Assembly (NCBI RefSeq): GCF_001038485.1
Contig: NZ_LDUE01000035.1
Span: 1 to 64,000, forward strand
From: Ornithinibacillus californiensis
GTDB lineage: Bacteria; Bacillota; Bacilli; Bacillales; Amphibacillaceae
Reading direction: 5' to 3'
DNA length: 64,000 bases
Shown here in pieces: positions 36,334-45,079 of this stretch (positions within the stretch are counted from its first letter, which is position 1; each line of letters begins with the position of its first letter). The position numbers and the translations under genes are program-made. The notes under the pieces were generated by a model that saw nothing but the letters and a program-made list of their open reading frames with translations, searched no databases and was not told where the DNA came from.

Positions 36334-36641
36334 AATAGTCTAAACTCTTGTGACTTAGACCTAAGAAGAATACTTAAGCGGTCTGTTTAGGTTGCAAAGG
36401 GACGGTTCTTTACTACTTATTATTAGGTAGCACCGAACAATTTACAATCTTAGCAACTTACACTACTTAAAACTACTTAACATTCTATTTGTTTTCAGTA
36501 TTGTTGTACTACTATCATTACAACAATGGATCCTGGAGCCTTCCCCTATTGTGAATATATTATATTCCACTAAAGGAAACACCCAATAAAACTTTTAAAA
36601 AATTCCAAATTATGGTAAAGTTATTTTAGGAGGTGGTTTTC
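36334..36641. other. intergenic stretch with a decayed palindromic repeat
   Basis: No gene is seen. GGGACGGTTCTT at about 36402 is one arm of the GGGACGGTTC repeat family found complete at 38104 and 43943. The 3' part should hold the promoter of the DUF1883-CHAT genes. Confidence 0.45.
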
Positions 36642-36878
36642 TTGGCTCAAATCCCATATGCCGACACTAATAATTCCCTTTCAGTTGAAGTCCATTTGAA
36701 AAATGCTGCTGATGTGTTTCTCGTAGATAGTATCAACTTCCAACATTATAAAGCCGGCCGAAAATTCAAGTATTATGGTGGCCATTACACTCGTACACCG
36801 GTAAATATATCAGTTGAAGGAGCAGGAAGATGGTACCTAATTGTCCATGGCGGACAGTATAAATACCGTTTCTATTAA
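36642..36878 (+). CDS. DUF1883 domain protein
   Basis: This 78-residue beta-rich protein matches the DUF1883 pattern: VEVHLKNAADVFLVDSINF, then YKAGRKFKYYGGHYTR and GRWYLIVHGG. The start is taken as TTG 36642 because AGGAGG lies 7 nt upstream; GTG 36633 lies inside the ribosome site. DUF1883 is often attached to TIR or similar effector domains. It is followed by a terminator and then the CHAT gene on the same strand, which suggests a sensor or partner role. Confidence 0.75.
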   Translation: MAQIPYADTNNSLSVEVHLKNAADVFLVDSINFQHYKAGRKFKYYGGHYTRTPVNISVEGAGRWYLIVHGGQYKYRFY

Positions 36879-36885
36879 TTTTTTG

Positions 36886-36917
36886 GGCCTACCGGTTTAT
36901 TTCGGTAGTCTTTTTTC
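36886..36917 (+). terminator. terminator between DUF1883 and CHAT genes
   Basis: CTACCG pairs with CGGTAG within a longer imperfect stem, followed by six T residues. The two genes may therefore be expressed at different levels or separately. Confidence 0.65.
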
Positions 36918-37078
36918 TATTAGAATTATGAGCAAAGCAAACATATAAAACTATTGCTTTAAAAATAATAGCCTTAAATAGGTAAGTACTTTATTAAATA
37001 AAATAATGATATTATGTAGATTTTTTTATTTATAAAGTTAAAGTTAATGAATTGAAACTCAAAAAAGAGGTGGTAATT

Positions 37079-38074
37079 ATGAGTGTTACAATGTATCGGA
37101 ACAAAGTTCAGGGTATAGAAAAGGATATTGCTAGTATTGAAAAGGAAATAGGAAAAGAACAAGAAAAGTTGTCCAAGGCATTAAAAACTATACAACGTAC
37201 AAAAAGTACCTCTACCTTTAATTCTAAACAACGAGAAGTGATTAACACACAAAAAAAAATCGGTGACCTTAAAGGAAAAAAAGCAAATAAAATTAAATCC
37301 CTTAATCAAGCATTGAATCAATTGCAGCGATCAGAGGCGAAGGAAGTAAAAAAGAATCATACTGTTGAAGTAAGACACACAAAAGCTATTACAGATGAGT
37401 TAAAAAAACAACAAAGAATTAGTCAGGAAATTTCAGCCAACTCCATTTCAATTAACTTTGAATCTCTACCAGAAAAAATAAACGTTCTATTCTTAGCCTC
37501 CAATCCTATTGACCAGAGTTCATTACGACTAGACCAAGAAATTCGTCTTATCCACGAAAAAATACGCGCTTCTGAATACCGAGATTCAATTAATTTACAA
37601 TCTCGCTGGGCAGTACGTTCCAATGATATTTTACAAGCTATAAATGAAGTACAACCCCATATAATTCACTTTAGTGGCCACGGCTCTCTAGAACACGATA
37701 TTGTACTAGAAACAACTGAAGGGACTACAAGCCTTCTATCCAAAGAGGCCGTCACTTTATTAATGAAAACAATGTCAGATTCCATTAAACTAGTTATTTT
37801 TAATAATTGTTTTTCTAGTGGACAAGCGGAAGCTGTAACAGAACATATTGACTGTGCAATTGGTATGAATGAAGCCGTCTATGATGATGCTGCAAGAGAA
37901 TTTGCTGCGCAGTTTTATTCCGCTATTGCCTTCGGTAAATCCATACAAAACGCTTTTGAACAAGGGAAGCTTGCATTAATTTTGGCGGGGTTAAAAGGAG
38001 ATGAAATTCCTGAGTTATATACTCGGGCCGGTTTAGACCCAGGTGAAATATTATTAGTCAAACCAGCACTATAG
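37079..38074 (+). CDS. coiled-coil CHAT-domain (caspase-like) protease
   Basis: The N-terminal about 120 residues form a basic coiled coil (GIEKDIASIEKEIGKEQEKL). The CHAT fold follows, starting INVLFLASNP. Its catalytic dyad is His in HIIHFSGHGS (His201) and Cys in VIFNNCFSSG (Cys244), and both are present. CHAT proteases act as effectors in several bacterial immune systems. Length is 331 from ATG 37079, chosen because AGAGGTGG precedes it. It stands behind the DUF1883 gene at the right edge of the defence island. The trigger is unknown. Confidence 0.82.
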   Translation: MSVTMYRNKVQGIEKDIASIEKEIGKEQEKLSKALKTIQRTKSTSTFNSKQREVINTQKKIGDLKGKKANKIKSLNQALNQLQRSEAKEVKKNHTVEVRHTKAITDELKKQQRISQEISANSISINFESLPEKINVLFLASNPIDQSSLRLDQEIRLIHEKIRASEYRDSINLQSRWAVRSNDILQAINEVQPHIIHFSGHGSLEHDIVLETTEGTTSLLSKEAVTLLMKTMSDSIKLVIFNNCFSSGQAEAVTEHIDCAIGMNEAVYDDAAREFAAQFYSAIAFGKSIQNAFEQGKLALILAGLKGDEIPELYTRAGLDPGEILLVKPAL

Positions 38075-38103
38075 TATAGTTGTTTTTAGAAGAGATACAA
38101 AGA

Positions 38104-38152
38104 GACGGTTCTCATGATTAACTTTTCGAATAGTGAAATCATGAGAACCGTC
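38104..38152. repeat. palindromic repeat GACGGTTCTCATGATT
   Basis: Sixteen-bp perfect arms (38104-38119 and 38137-38152) flank a 17-nt loop. It belongs to a GGGACGGTTC/GAACCGTCCC family seen also at 43943-43997 and as single arms at 36402 and 46530. Lying between convergent genes, it can also serve as a terminator. Confidence 0.8.
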
Positions 38153-38166
38153 CCTATGTTTCTTAC

Positions 38167-39171
38167 CTATGCTTCTTTCATTTCATATATTTTTTGAAGC
38201 GTATGGACATGCTTTGTCTTCTCGTTATCGTCCTCTGAGTAGAGATACCACTCCACAAGCCTGTACCCGAATACGAGAAGGATCAGCTCGTAGACGCAAT
38301 GATCTGCAATCGGCGATACATCCACATACTCCGAAAAGCCTTTGTAATACGCGGGGACACATCGCTGGTAGTATTCGACCATGTGATCGATATCGGCTTC
38401 ATCCGCAATCAGGCTTGCGAGATCCTCGCCCAGGTAGCCCCATCCGGATGTATCCCAGTCGATGATCGCGAATTTACCGTCAGCATAAATCAGGTTGGTC
38501 ACCCAGAAGTCCCGGTGGCATAACACGATGGGCAATTTTTCGATGCGGGCGAGTATCTCGTCTGCGTGCTCATCGATGTCGATAAGCATTTGCCGCACGT
38601 GTTGCGGGAATTCGCAGTCCTTTGAGCGTATATAATCGTAGACGACAGGCCATGACCGGTAATGCAAATACGTATTCTTCATAAGATCCTTATTGCTCAG
38701 GTTATTCAGGCTCTGCAGCACAGCGGGCCGCTCCACATACAGCTTGCCTTGATAGCGTCCTAACTCCAGCGCGGCCTGTTCATACATGTCGGCGGTCAAG
38801 TCTAAACCGGTAACACCATCGATATACTCCAGCCACATCTGGATTTCATTTTCTTCTGCATTGATTTCGGCGTGATAACATGTCGGCCAGCGAAAGGCAT
38901 CCGAGAACGTCGCTCCCAAGTCAGACGAATAGAGATCATATTCCCGGCGCCATGAACCGGGGTCGCCGTAACGCTCCCAAATCTTCTGGACTTTCAGCAC
39001 GATTTGGTATGGCAATTTTTCGCCATCCGTAGTTTCGGCGATTCCCGTTACCAGGTGCACACTTCCCACAGTGCCGCCCTGTAATGGCATGGTTTGGCAG
39101 TCAGCCGAGATGATATCCTTCTTGAACCGTCTCCTTAATACAAAATTTAGCGTTTCGAATCTAATATTCAT
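38167..39171 (-). CDS. aminoglycoside/choline-kinase-like phosphotransferase (APH family)
   Basis: This is a small-molecule kinase of the APH fold. Catalytic loop LCHRDFWVTNLIY and metal-binding AIIDWDTSGWG are intact, and LPYQIVLKVQK supplies the ATP-binding Lys. Length 334. ATG 39171 has GGGAG upstream. It stands alone between two palindromic repeats. Its coding sequence is visibly richer in G and C than its neighbours, which suggests acquisition from a different genome. The substrate, including whether it is an antibiotic, cannot be deduced. Confidence 0.82.
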   Translation of the reverse strand: MNIRFETLNFVLRRRFKKDIISADCQTMPLQGGTVGSVHLVTGIAETTDGEKLPYQIVLKVQKIWERYGDPGSWRREYDLYSSDLGATFSDAFRWPTCYHAEINAEENEIQMWLEYIDGVTGLDLTADMYEQAALELGRYQGKLYVERPAVLQSLNNLSNKDLMKNTYLHYRSWPVVYDYIRSKDCEFPQHVRQMLIDIDEHADEILARIEKLPIVLCHRDFWVTNLIYADGKFAIIDWDTSGWGYLGEDLASLIADEADIDHMVEYYQRCVPAYYKGFSEYVDVSPIADHCVYELILLVFGYRLVEWYLYSEDDNEKTKHVHTLQKIYEMKEA

Positions 39172-39203
39172 ATCCCATCTCCCGTTTTTCTTTGTTCATT
39201 AAA

Positions 39204-39264
39204 AGGTGCCTGTCACTTCCCAAATATGTCGAATCTCGACAAAAGTCGGGAGGTGACAGGCACC
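39204..39264. repeat. palindromic repeat GGTGCCTGTCAC/GTGACAGGCACC
   Basis: Arms of about 17 bp with one mismatch enclose an inner GTCGA/TCGAC stem. It lies directly behind the CD3324-like gene and may terminate it. Such GGTGCCTGTCAC elements are scattered in Bacillaceae genomes (from memory). Confidence 0.8.
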
Positions 39265-39268
39265 CCAT

Positions 39269-39535
39269 TCAACGCATCTTATAAATAATCTTTCGTATAC
39301 TGTCAATCGACAAATGGAACTGCTGCCCTAATTCCTCGAATGACTTTCCATTTGTGTATAATTGTAGAATTTCTTTGTTACGCTTCGTAATTAACGCTTT
39401 CGATCCACTAGCCTCTCCCCATCCCATCCGCTTCTCGTTTGCTTTTGGAATGTAAATCAAATCACCTTGAATGTATTCCTGCATTTCCTTCAGCAAACTA
39501 GGGGGAAGAACCTCTTTTGCATTTTTGTACTGCAC
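39269..39535 (-). CDS. CD3324-family small DNA-binding protein
   Basis: This 88-residue protein has LLKEMQEYIQGDLIYIPK at the N-terminus, followed by a C-terminal helix-turn-helix (SFEELGQQFHLSIDSIRKII). This pattern matches the CD3324 family of likely transcription regulators. GTG 39535 has AAGGAGG 9 nt upstream. Monocistronic. Confidence 0.8.
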   Translation of the reverse strand: MQYKNAKEVLPPSLLKEMQEYIQGDLIYIPKANEKRMGWGEASGSKALITKRNKEILQLYTNGKSFEELGQQFHLSIDSIRKIIYKMR

Positions 39536-39697
39536 GATTTACGTCCTCCTTGTTAATATGAAGATAGTTATCAACAAAAACCCATTTTATGTCCAATATT
39601 TACAACCCCTTTCTATTGTTCAACTTATGGAAAATTATAAATGATTCCTTTAATTACCGAAAGATGTTAATTTTCTGAAATACAATAATAAATGAAA

Positions 39698-39720
39698 TGG
39701 GACCGTTAGAAACGGTCCCA
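39698..39720 (-). terminator. terminator of the ECF sigma operon
   Basis: TGGGACCGTT pairs perfectly with AACGGTCCCA across 3 nt. On the minus strand an AT-rich TTTCATTTATT tract follows. The 139 bp between this and the stop at 39860 hold smaller hairpins (TTCCCA/TGGGAA near 39727) and no gene. Confidence 0.6.
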
Positions 39721-39859
39721 TCTAAGACTTCCCACTATTGGGAAATCACCTCTGTAAATGTGTTCAACCTAATCAGCTCCTTTCGCAAGAGTCTATCGGT
39801 CCGACACCTTCATTAACTCATATTCTCACCGCCACTCACAAGGGAAAGAATGGATATAA

Positions 39860-41167
39860 TTATTTTATCCGGATTTTCGCCTCTCCCTCAATCCATTCCG
39901 GATAAAAAGTGAGCTCAATGGTAATCGGTGAATTATATTGATTTAAGTTCTTCTCGTAGGTGACACCCATTCGGCTTATAAACTCCTCCTCTGTTGTAGT
40001 AAAAGAGGAACTGCTCCCTAAAATTCTCCCACCAGCATCTTTTGTCTCTCCAAAAATATGCGCGTTAAATTCATTATCTGCGTGTACATTCAAGGAAAGC
40101 GTACCATTTTCTATCTTTAGATTCCTCAGTTTATTGCCTTTTGGCTGCTTCAGTATCTGTTCCCTTTCAGTGTCGATAACTAAATAGGCCTCATCTTTGT
40201 CGATAGCCTGGATTTGGTTAAAGACAAGAAATAGTTGTTCCGGTTCGTGAAAATAATTACTTTGCAAATAAATGATTTTTTCCTTATCAGATGGGCCTCC
40301 CGAAGCAGAAAACCCATTCGTAATTCCTCCCCATGTTTCTCCTGTTTCATCAACCAGTCTAAGGTCTTCAAATTCAAATAGTTGCTTTGTATTATCCGGA
40401 TCCACTTCCACATGAACAGCAACTCTTGTTGGGTAAACTTCCACCGTTGTCACATGTATTTTCTGGCCATCTATTTCAGCCGTTTCATTCACTTCATAAA
40501 CTTTCTTTGTTTTGACGGTCTTGTCCAGTGAAAATGGGATGCTGTATTCTTCCCCATACGCTTCAAAATTTAGTAAAAAATCTTTGCCATCATAGGGTAT
40601 CTGGGAGTAGAATTCTATCATGCCCTGTTTCGTCATCTCATCATCACCATAGTAGGTACCATAGTGAGATGAAAAACTTTTATCAAAGCTCTCACCGGAA
40701 CGATGGGTTAACTCTACATTTTCTATAGCTAAATTTAATTTCTTTTCCGAATCCCATGAATAGAACAGAACAATGCCCTGTTCATCAGCAATAGCGCCGT
40801 CAATCGTGATACGTAATCCATCCTTTTCTACATATGCTCCAATTTCTTGGTAATAGTCATTTTCAATAGCCATCATCATCCCTTTATTATTGGAAATCAT
40901 CTCAACAATTTTTTCCATACCAGGGATATTCGAAACATATGCTGCAAAAGCCGGAGAAACACGGATGGATGTAACAAATACCAACAGTAAGATAGCTACA
41001 AGTGCTACACTGAATCCCCATTTTACGCTACGACGTTTGCGTCTTCTTCCCTCTTTCGCCTTCAAGAATCCTGTCATAATCGCAGCATCCAATTCATCAG
41101 CTGAAATCGGTACTTTATCCAATGACCGGCTAAACTTCTTCAGCTTCTCTTCCTCCTTGTCAAACAT
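39860..41167 (-). CDS. DUF4179 anti-sigma-type membrane protein
   Basis: This is the probable anti-sigma factor of the ECF sigma gene upstream. A cytoplasmic N-terminus (residues 1-45, ending KEGRRRKRR) is followed by one membrane helix (about 47-66) and a large extracellular domain with DUF4179 and DUF5643-like beta structure. Length 435. It overlaps the sigma gene by 8 bp. The outside domain presumably senses an envelope signal and controls release of the sigma factor. Family assignment is by layout and pattern. Confidence 0.82.
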   Translation of the reverse strand: MFDKEEEKLKKFSRSLDKVPISADELDAAIMTGFLKAKEGRRRKRRSVKWGFSVALVAILLLVFVTSIRVSPAFAAYVSNIPGMEKIVEMISNNKGMMMAIENDYYQEIGAYVEKDGLRITIDGAIADEQGIVLFYSWDSEKKLNLAIENVELTHRSGESFDKSFSSHYGTYYGDDEMTKQGMIEFYSQIPYDGKDFLLNFEAYGEEYSIPFSLDKTVKTKKVYEVNETAEIDGQKIHVTTVEVYPTRVAVHVEVDPDNTKQLFEFEDLRLVDETGETWGGITNGFSASGGPSDKEKIIYLQSNYFHEPEQLFLVFNQIQAIDKDEAYLVIDTEREQILKQPKGNKLRNLKIENGTLSLNVHADNEFNAHIFGETKDAGGRILGSSSSFTTTEEEFISRMGVTYEKNLNQYNSPITIELTFYPEWIEGEAKIRIK

Positions 41168-41684
41168 CTAGTTCCCCACCTTTCTCCTCCAAAATATCAC
41201 GAAATTTATTTAATGCTTTGTTCAACCACGTCTTTACTGTTCCTTCTGGTCGTTCCATGACCTCGGCGATTTCCTTAATCTTAAGACCATGAAAATACAT
41301 TAAGGTTAAAATTTCCCGTGATGTATTGTCTAACTGTTCCATGGCATCCTGCATTTCCATTACTGTGTGGTTGTCAGTAGTACCAAGAGAATAAATCTGT
41401 TCATCGTTTACTAGGATTTGTTTATTCCTTTTCAATTGGTCATTACAATAGTTGATCATAATTCGGATTAGCCATGTTTTTATAAAAGAGGGTTCGCGGA
41501 GCGTATGAATCTTTTTATACGCTCGAAAAGTCACTTCCTGGATTGCTTCCACAGCTTCATGCTCATTCTTCAAATACGCTATGGCTGTCTTATACAGATC
41601 CATTTTATAAACCTTCATGACATGCAAAAAAGCAGTGTCATCTCCTTGTATGGCTTGTTTTATTAATGAAAGATCTTCATTCAA
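41160..41684 (-). CDS. ECF-type RNA polymerase sigma factor
   Basis: This 174-residue group 4 sigma factor has region 2 (AIAYLKNEHEAVEAIQEVTF) and region 4 HTH (LKIKEIAEVMERPEGTVKTW). It starts with TTG 41684 after AAGGGGG. It is cotranscribed with the DUF4179 anti-sigma gene. I could not find a clear autoregulatory ECF promoter: TGTAAC is present upstream but no CGTC at the right distance. Confidence 0.88.
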   Translation of the reverse strand: MNEDLSLIKQAIQGDDTAFLHVMKVYKMDLYKTAIAYLKNEHEAVEAIQEVTFRAYKKIHTLREPSFIKTWLIRIMINYCNDQLKRNKQILVNDEQIYSLGTTDNHTVMEMQDAMEQLDNTSREILTLMYFHGLKIKEIAEVMERPEGTVKTWLNKALNKFRDILEEKGGELDV

Positions 41685-41956
41685 TCTGTAACCCCCTTAC
41701 TGCTGTATCTATCTATTAGACTGTGAATTTAGGAAAAAGTTTTATGGAATTGTTTTTTTGTTACATATGATAATCATTCATTATAGTAGATTCTGAATTG
41801 GGGGCATAGAGAATGAAAAAGGTTTTGTCTGAGCCTGAACCACTTTTATCAGCTCCTGACCAAGATGCTTGGGCAAGGAAGATCATTGTAAGCTTAGGTT
41901 TTTAAAGCTATACTTAACTAAAACTAGCAGTAATTACCATAAATTTGGGGAGATCT

Positions 41957-43387
41957 ATGTTGAAAAAAAATATAATACTCATTAGTACTTTATACGGAAT
42001 AGCATTAGCCTCTTCTCTTTGGCTGTATAATCAAAAGCCGCTACTCATGGAGGATGTCGGTCAGTTGCTACCTACGAAGATAAAAGAAGTTCACAGCGCT
42101 ACTAGTGAGGCTGAATTGCAGCGTTGGGTGAAGGAATCCATTTCTAACCACGAGAAAATTTCTGTCGCCGGAATGCAGCATAGTCAGGGAGGGCATACAT
42201 ACTATCCGAATGGTATCGTGATCAATATGAAGAATTATAATAAAATACTAGATTATAACCCTGATGAGCAAACCATTACGGTTCAAAGTGGAGCTACATG
42301 GGACGATATCCAAAAGGAAATTAATCCGGATAACCTAGCGATTCGGGTCATGCAGTCACAGAATATTTTTACGGTCGGTGGGTCTATTAGTATCAATGCA
42401 CATGGGAGAGATATTCGCTATGGATCGCTTATTGATACGGTTGAATCTTTCCGTCTTCTTACTCCAGAAGGCGATATCAAAAATGTTAGTCGAACTGAAA
42501 ATAGCGAACTATTCCCACTAGTAATAGGAGGATATGGTTTGTTCGGCATTATTCTAGATGTCACGTTGCATTTAACTAATGATGAACTCTATCAAATTCG
42601 TTCCCGTTCCATCGATTACGAGGATTATCCGGATTATTTTGTTCAAGAAGTGAAAGAAAATGAAGCTATTCGGATGCATATTGCTAGATTATCAGTAGCT
42701 CCGGATACCTTGTTAAAAGGTATGTATGTCACGGATTATGAATTAGTAGATCACCAAGAAACGCTTGCCAAATATGCAACATTAAAGAGAGATACACTTG
42801 CTGCCCCTCAAAAATTCATGCTCGGACTTTCCCGTTACAGTGACTGGGGAAAGAACCTACTCTGGGAATTGCAAAGCAAGGTATATGTAGGCCAAGATGG
42901 TAACTATATTACACGTAACAACGCCATGCGTGGGGACAGTAAATTTATGGAGTATGACAACCCGTCAAAAACAGAAATCTTACAAGAATACTTTGTACCA
43001 ATCGATGAGTTTACTAGCTATCTCGATGATTTACGTATCGTGCTTGAAAATGAAGAGCTGAATCTATTAAATATTACTGTGCGTTATGTAAATAAGGATG
43101 AAGAGGCAGTACTGTCCTATGCGAAAGAGGATATGTTTGCCCTTGTCTTGTTAATTAACCAAGGAAAAAGTAAAGAAGACATTCAAAAAACAGAAAAGAT
43201 TATCCAGAAAATGATTGATGTTACTTTAGAACACGATGGCTCCTATTATTTGCCTTATTATTCTTATCCTACACAAGCTCAAATGGATGAGGCCTACCCG
43301 CGTAACAAGGAGTTTTTTGAGCAAAAGAAAAAGTATGATCCAGATGAACTATTTATGAATTTATTTTACAAGGAGTATAGCCAATGA
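41957..43387 (+). CDS. FAD-binding oxidoreductase (FAD_binding_4)
   Basis: This flavoprotein of the vanillyl-alcohol-oxidase fold has an N-terminal membrane anchor (residues 3-20), then the FAD domain with GMQHSQGGHTYYPNG, VQSGATWDDIQ and GGSISINAHGRDIRYGS, and a C-terminal substrate domain. It probably faces outward or is membrane-tethered. Length is 476 from ATG 41957 with GGGGAG upstream. The stop overlaps the next gene by 4 bp (ATGA). Substrate unknown; sugar-lactone or aldonolactone oxidase-like chemistry is one possibility. Confidence 0.82.
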   Translation: MLKKNIILISTLYGIALASSLWLYNQKPLLMEDVGQLLPTKIKEVHSATSEAELQRWVKESISNHEKISVAGMQHSQGGHTYYPNGIVINMKNYNKILDYNPDEQTITVQSGATWDDIQKEINPDNLAIRVMQSQNIFTVGGSISINAHGRDIRYGSLIDTVESFRLLTPEGDIKNVSRTENSELFPLVIGGYGLFGIILDVTLHLTNDELYQIRSRSIDYEDYPDYFVQEVKENEAIRMHIARLSVAPDTLLKGMYVTDYELVDHQETLAKYATLKRDTLAAPQKFMLGLSRYSDWGKNLLWELQSKVYVGQDGNYITRNNAMRGDSKFMEYDNPSKTEILQEYFVPIDEFTSYLDDLRIVLENEELNLLNITVRYVNKDEEAVLSYAKEDMFALVLLINQGKSKEDIQKTEKIIQKMIDVTLEHDGSYYLPYYSYPTQAQMDEAYPRNKEFFEQKKKYDPDELFMNLFYKEYSQ

Positions 43388-43935
43388 ATTTCCGTAAGTT
43401 TCTCGTTGCCCAAAGTATTCTCGTTGCCGCAAGTAGTGTTGTCTTTCCTTTTTATCTATTATTGATTAGAAATATTGGGGATAGTTATTCTCAGTTTGGT
43501 TGGGCTTATGGATTGTTTACCTTAACAGCAGCTTTTACCTACCCACTCATCGGTCGATTAGGTGATCGGTTTGGTGATAAAAACATGCTTCTTATGTATA
43601 CACTTGGAATGGCTGCGGTAATGTTGATTATCCCGCTTCTTTTCGAGGTATGGCAAGTGTATGTGATACAGATCGTAATGGGAATTCTCGGTGCAGTTCA
43701 AAAAAATACAGAAAAAGCCTTCTTGGCTCGGAGTAATGATAAAGATACTGCCGGTAAACGAATTGGAAACTATCATCTACATCTATCACTTTGGAGCGGA
43801 ATAGGAATCATACTAACCGGTTATCTCATTGATTTCTTAACCATTGCAAGCCTATTCTATTTGATTTCGTTTGTTTATATGATTGCTTCTTTTGTTATTA
43901 TAAAAAAGCATAAGGACGAGCCAACCATTTCATAA
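43384..43935 (+). CDS. half-size MFS-like membrane protein
   Basis: This 183-residue protein with about six membrane helices carries the MFS loop motif GRLGDRFGDKNM between helices 2 and 3. A normal MFS carrier has 12 helices, so this is either a genuine half-transporter that dimerises or a truncated gene; no second half follows. It is coupled to the FAD oxidoreductase by a 4-bp overlap and may move its substrate or product. Confidence 0.75.
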   Translation: MNFRKFLVAQSILVAASSVVFPFYLLLIRNIGDSYSQFGWAYGLFTLTAAFTYPLIGRLGDRFGDKNMLLMYTLGMAAVMLIIPLLFEVWQVYVIQIVMGILGAVQKNTEKAFLARSNDKDTAGKRIGNYHLHLSLWSGIGIILTGYLIDFLTIASLFYLISFVYMIASFVIIKKHKDEPTIS

Positions 43936-43942
43936 TATGTAT

Positions 43943-43997
43943 AGGGACGGTTCCCTTGCTTCACCCAAGCAAATTGTGAAGCACAAGAACCGTCCCT
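43943..43997. repeat. palindromic repeat AGGGACGGTTC/GAACCGTCCCT
   Basis: Perfect 11-bp outer arms (43943-43953, 43987-43997) surround inner complementary CTTGCTTCAC/GTGAAGC parts, giving one long hairpin. It is the most complete copy of this repeat family in the window and stands between two convergent genes. Confidence 0.85.
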
Positions 43998-44013
43998 CTA
44001 ATTTCCAACAGAC

Positions 44014-44388
44014 TTATTTATAGAACACCTTATCAACGTTATATTTCGACTTCAGCTCATTAATGATATACGTTTCATAAATCTCTCGTTCCATTGGATC
44101 TTCGACTAAACATATATCAATTCTATACACTTCGTCTCTGTGCATTTTAATAGGTGAAACAGTATCCTCAAAATGTTTTTTGATTCTTTGGCGTAGTTTC
44201 CGTGCCTTTCCAACAAAAAGAAGCTCATCATTTATATTAAAAAATAAGAAGATGCCACCTTTATCTCTTGGTATAAGATGAAAATCAATAAATCCATAAA
44301 TGGGTTTGATTTGTGGTTCATTTTCCTTCAGATTTTGCTTCCGTTCTGTAATCGTAATATCTGGATTAGGTATGCTAATTTTTATCAT
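44014..44388 (-). CDS. GIY-YIG-like small nuclease domain protein
   Basis: The 124-residue protein contains GGIFLFFN and LLFVGKARKLRQRIKKHF, a divergent GIY-YIG core (GIF and FVG) with the conserved Arg region. A Glu in PMEREIYETYIINELK completes the typical set. It resembles the UvrC N-terminal or small stand-alone GIY-YIG proteins. It follows a hypothetical gene on the same strand and could be cotranscribed. Confidence 0.75.
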   Translation of the reverse strand: MIKISIPNPDITITERKQNLKENEPQIKPIYGFIDFHLIPRDKGGIFLFFNINDELLFVGKARKLRQRIKKHFEDTVSPIKMHRDEVYRIDICLVEDPMEREIYETYIINELKSKYNVDKVFYK

Positions 44389-44421
44389 GTTTACATACGT
44401 CCCTTCTTTGTATAGAATCCG

Positions 44422-45033
44422 TTAATTTACGTCCTTACTTCCTTCTTCTATTCTCTCCACCAGTTTAAATATAAATCGATAAATTAACCGAAAAGCTTCC
44501 TCTAATGTCATCTCCTCATTAAACCCTTGCACATAATTCAAGGCAAAGTTTAAGTCCCACATGCCATCCTTTTGGTTGAACATCAATTCAAATCTTGCTT
44601 CATCTCCATGTAATTCTTTACTTAAGTTTTCTTTAAGAGATGTCTCAAACTTTTTCTGCAACTGCAATCCTACCATGACGTCATATGTACCAAATACATC
44701 ACTCATTTCCACCGAAACCGCATCGAGGCCGATTAGTTCCAACCAATTCGATTCTAAATATAGAAACTCATTCTTGTGTTTTTGAAGGTAGTCAATCGGT
44801 TGTTCTAAGAAAACGAATGATTCTTCAGCGAGCATTTCTTCTGTTTCTTTATCGCATCTTTCTATGTAAGCATCCTGGAAACGTGTCGTAGGCTCTTTTT
44901 CGATTAATGTAATGTCATTTGAGATTAATTCATATTTCTTAATAAACTCTTTTTCCTCTTGATATAGTTCAACTTGTTTTCCTTCACCCATCAATTCGGA
45001 TGAAACGTATTGTTTTATTCGTTTATGTAACAT
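44422..45033 (-). CDS. hypothetical protein
   Basis: This 203-residue acidic soluble protein has no recognised family. It has an N-terminal helical part and a C-terminal mixed part with ELMFNQKDGMWDLNFALNYV. AGGAGG lies 7 nt before ATG 45033. It sits 33 bp upstream of the small GIY-YIG gene, so an operon is likely. Confidence 0.75.
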   Translation of the reverse strand: MLHKRIKQYVSSELMGEGKQVELYQEEKEFIKKYELISNDITLIEKEPTTRFQDAYIERCDKETEEMLAEESFVFLEQPIDYLQKHKNEFLYLESNWLELIGLDAVSVEMSDVFGTYDVMVGLQLQKKFETSLKENLSKELHGDEARFELMFNQKDGMWDLNFALNYVQGFNEEMTLEEAFRLIYRFIFKLVERIEEGSKDVN

Positions 45034-45048
45034 TGGTTATCCCTCCTG

Positions 45049-45062
45049 AATAGGGGTCTGAC
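45049..45062. repeat. short palindrome GGGGTCTGACCCC
   Basis: A near-perfect palindrome lies between the hypothetical gene and the DEAD-box helicase gene. Related forms occur at 14697, near 21404 and near 57392. Confidence 0.6.
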
Positions 45063-45079
45063 CCCCTAGGTTACACTCT

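Noticed and set aside
39698-39859. riboswitch or T-box leader, suggested by hairpins and a TGGGACCGTT stem
   Set aside because: There is no T-box or other conserved aptamer sequence, and the gene downstream on that strand is a small regulator already with its own spacing; a simple terminator explains the stem.
41768-41785. Fur box TGATAATCATT between the sigma factor and the FAD gene
   Set aside because: Only one half matches the 7-1-7 consensus; the other half has several mismatches.
41813-41905. 30-residue ORF starting at ATG 41813
   Set aside because: It has no ribosome site and no recognisable product, so it is probably chance or debris.
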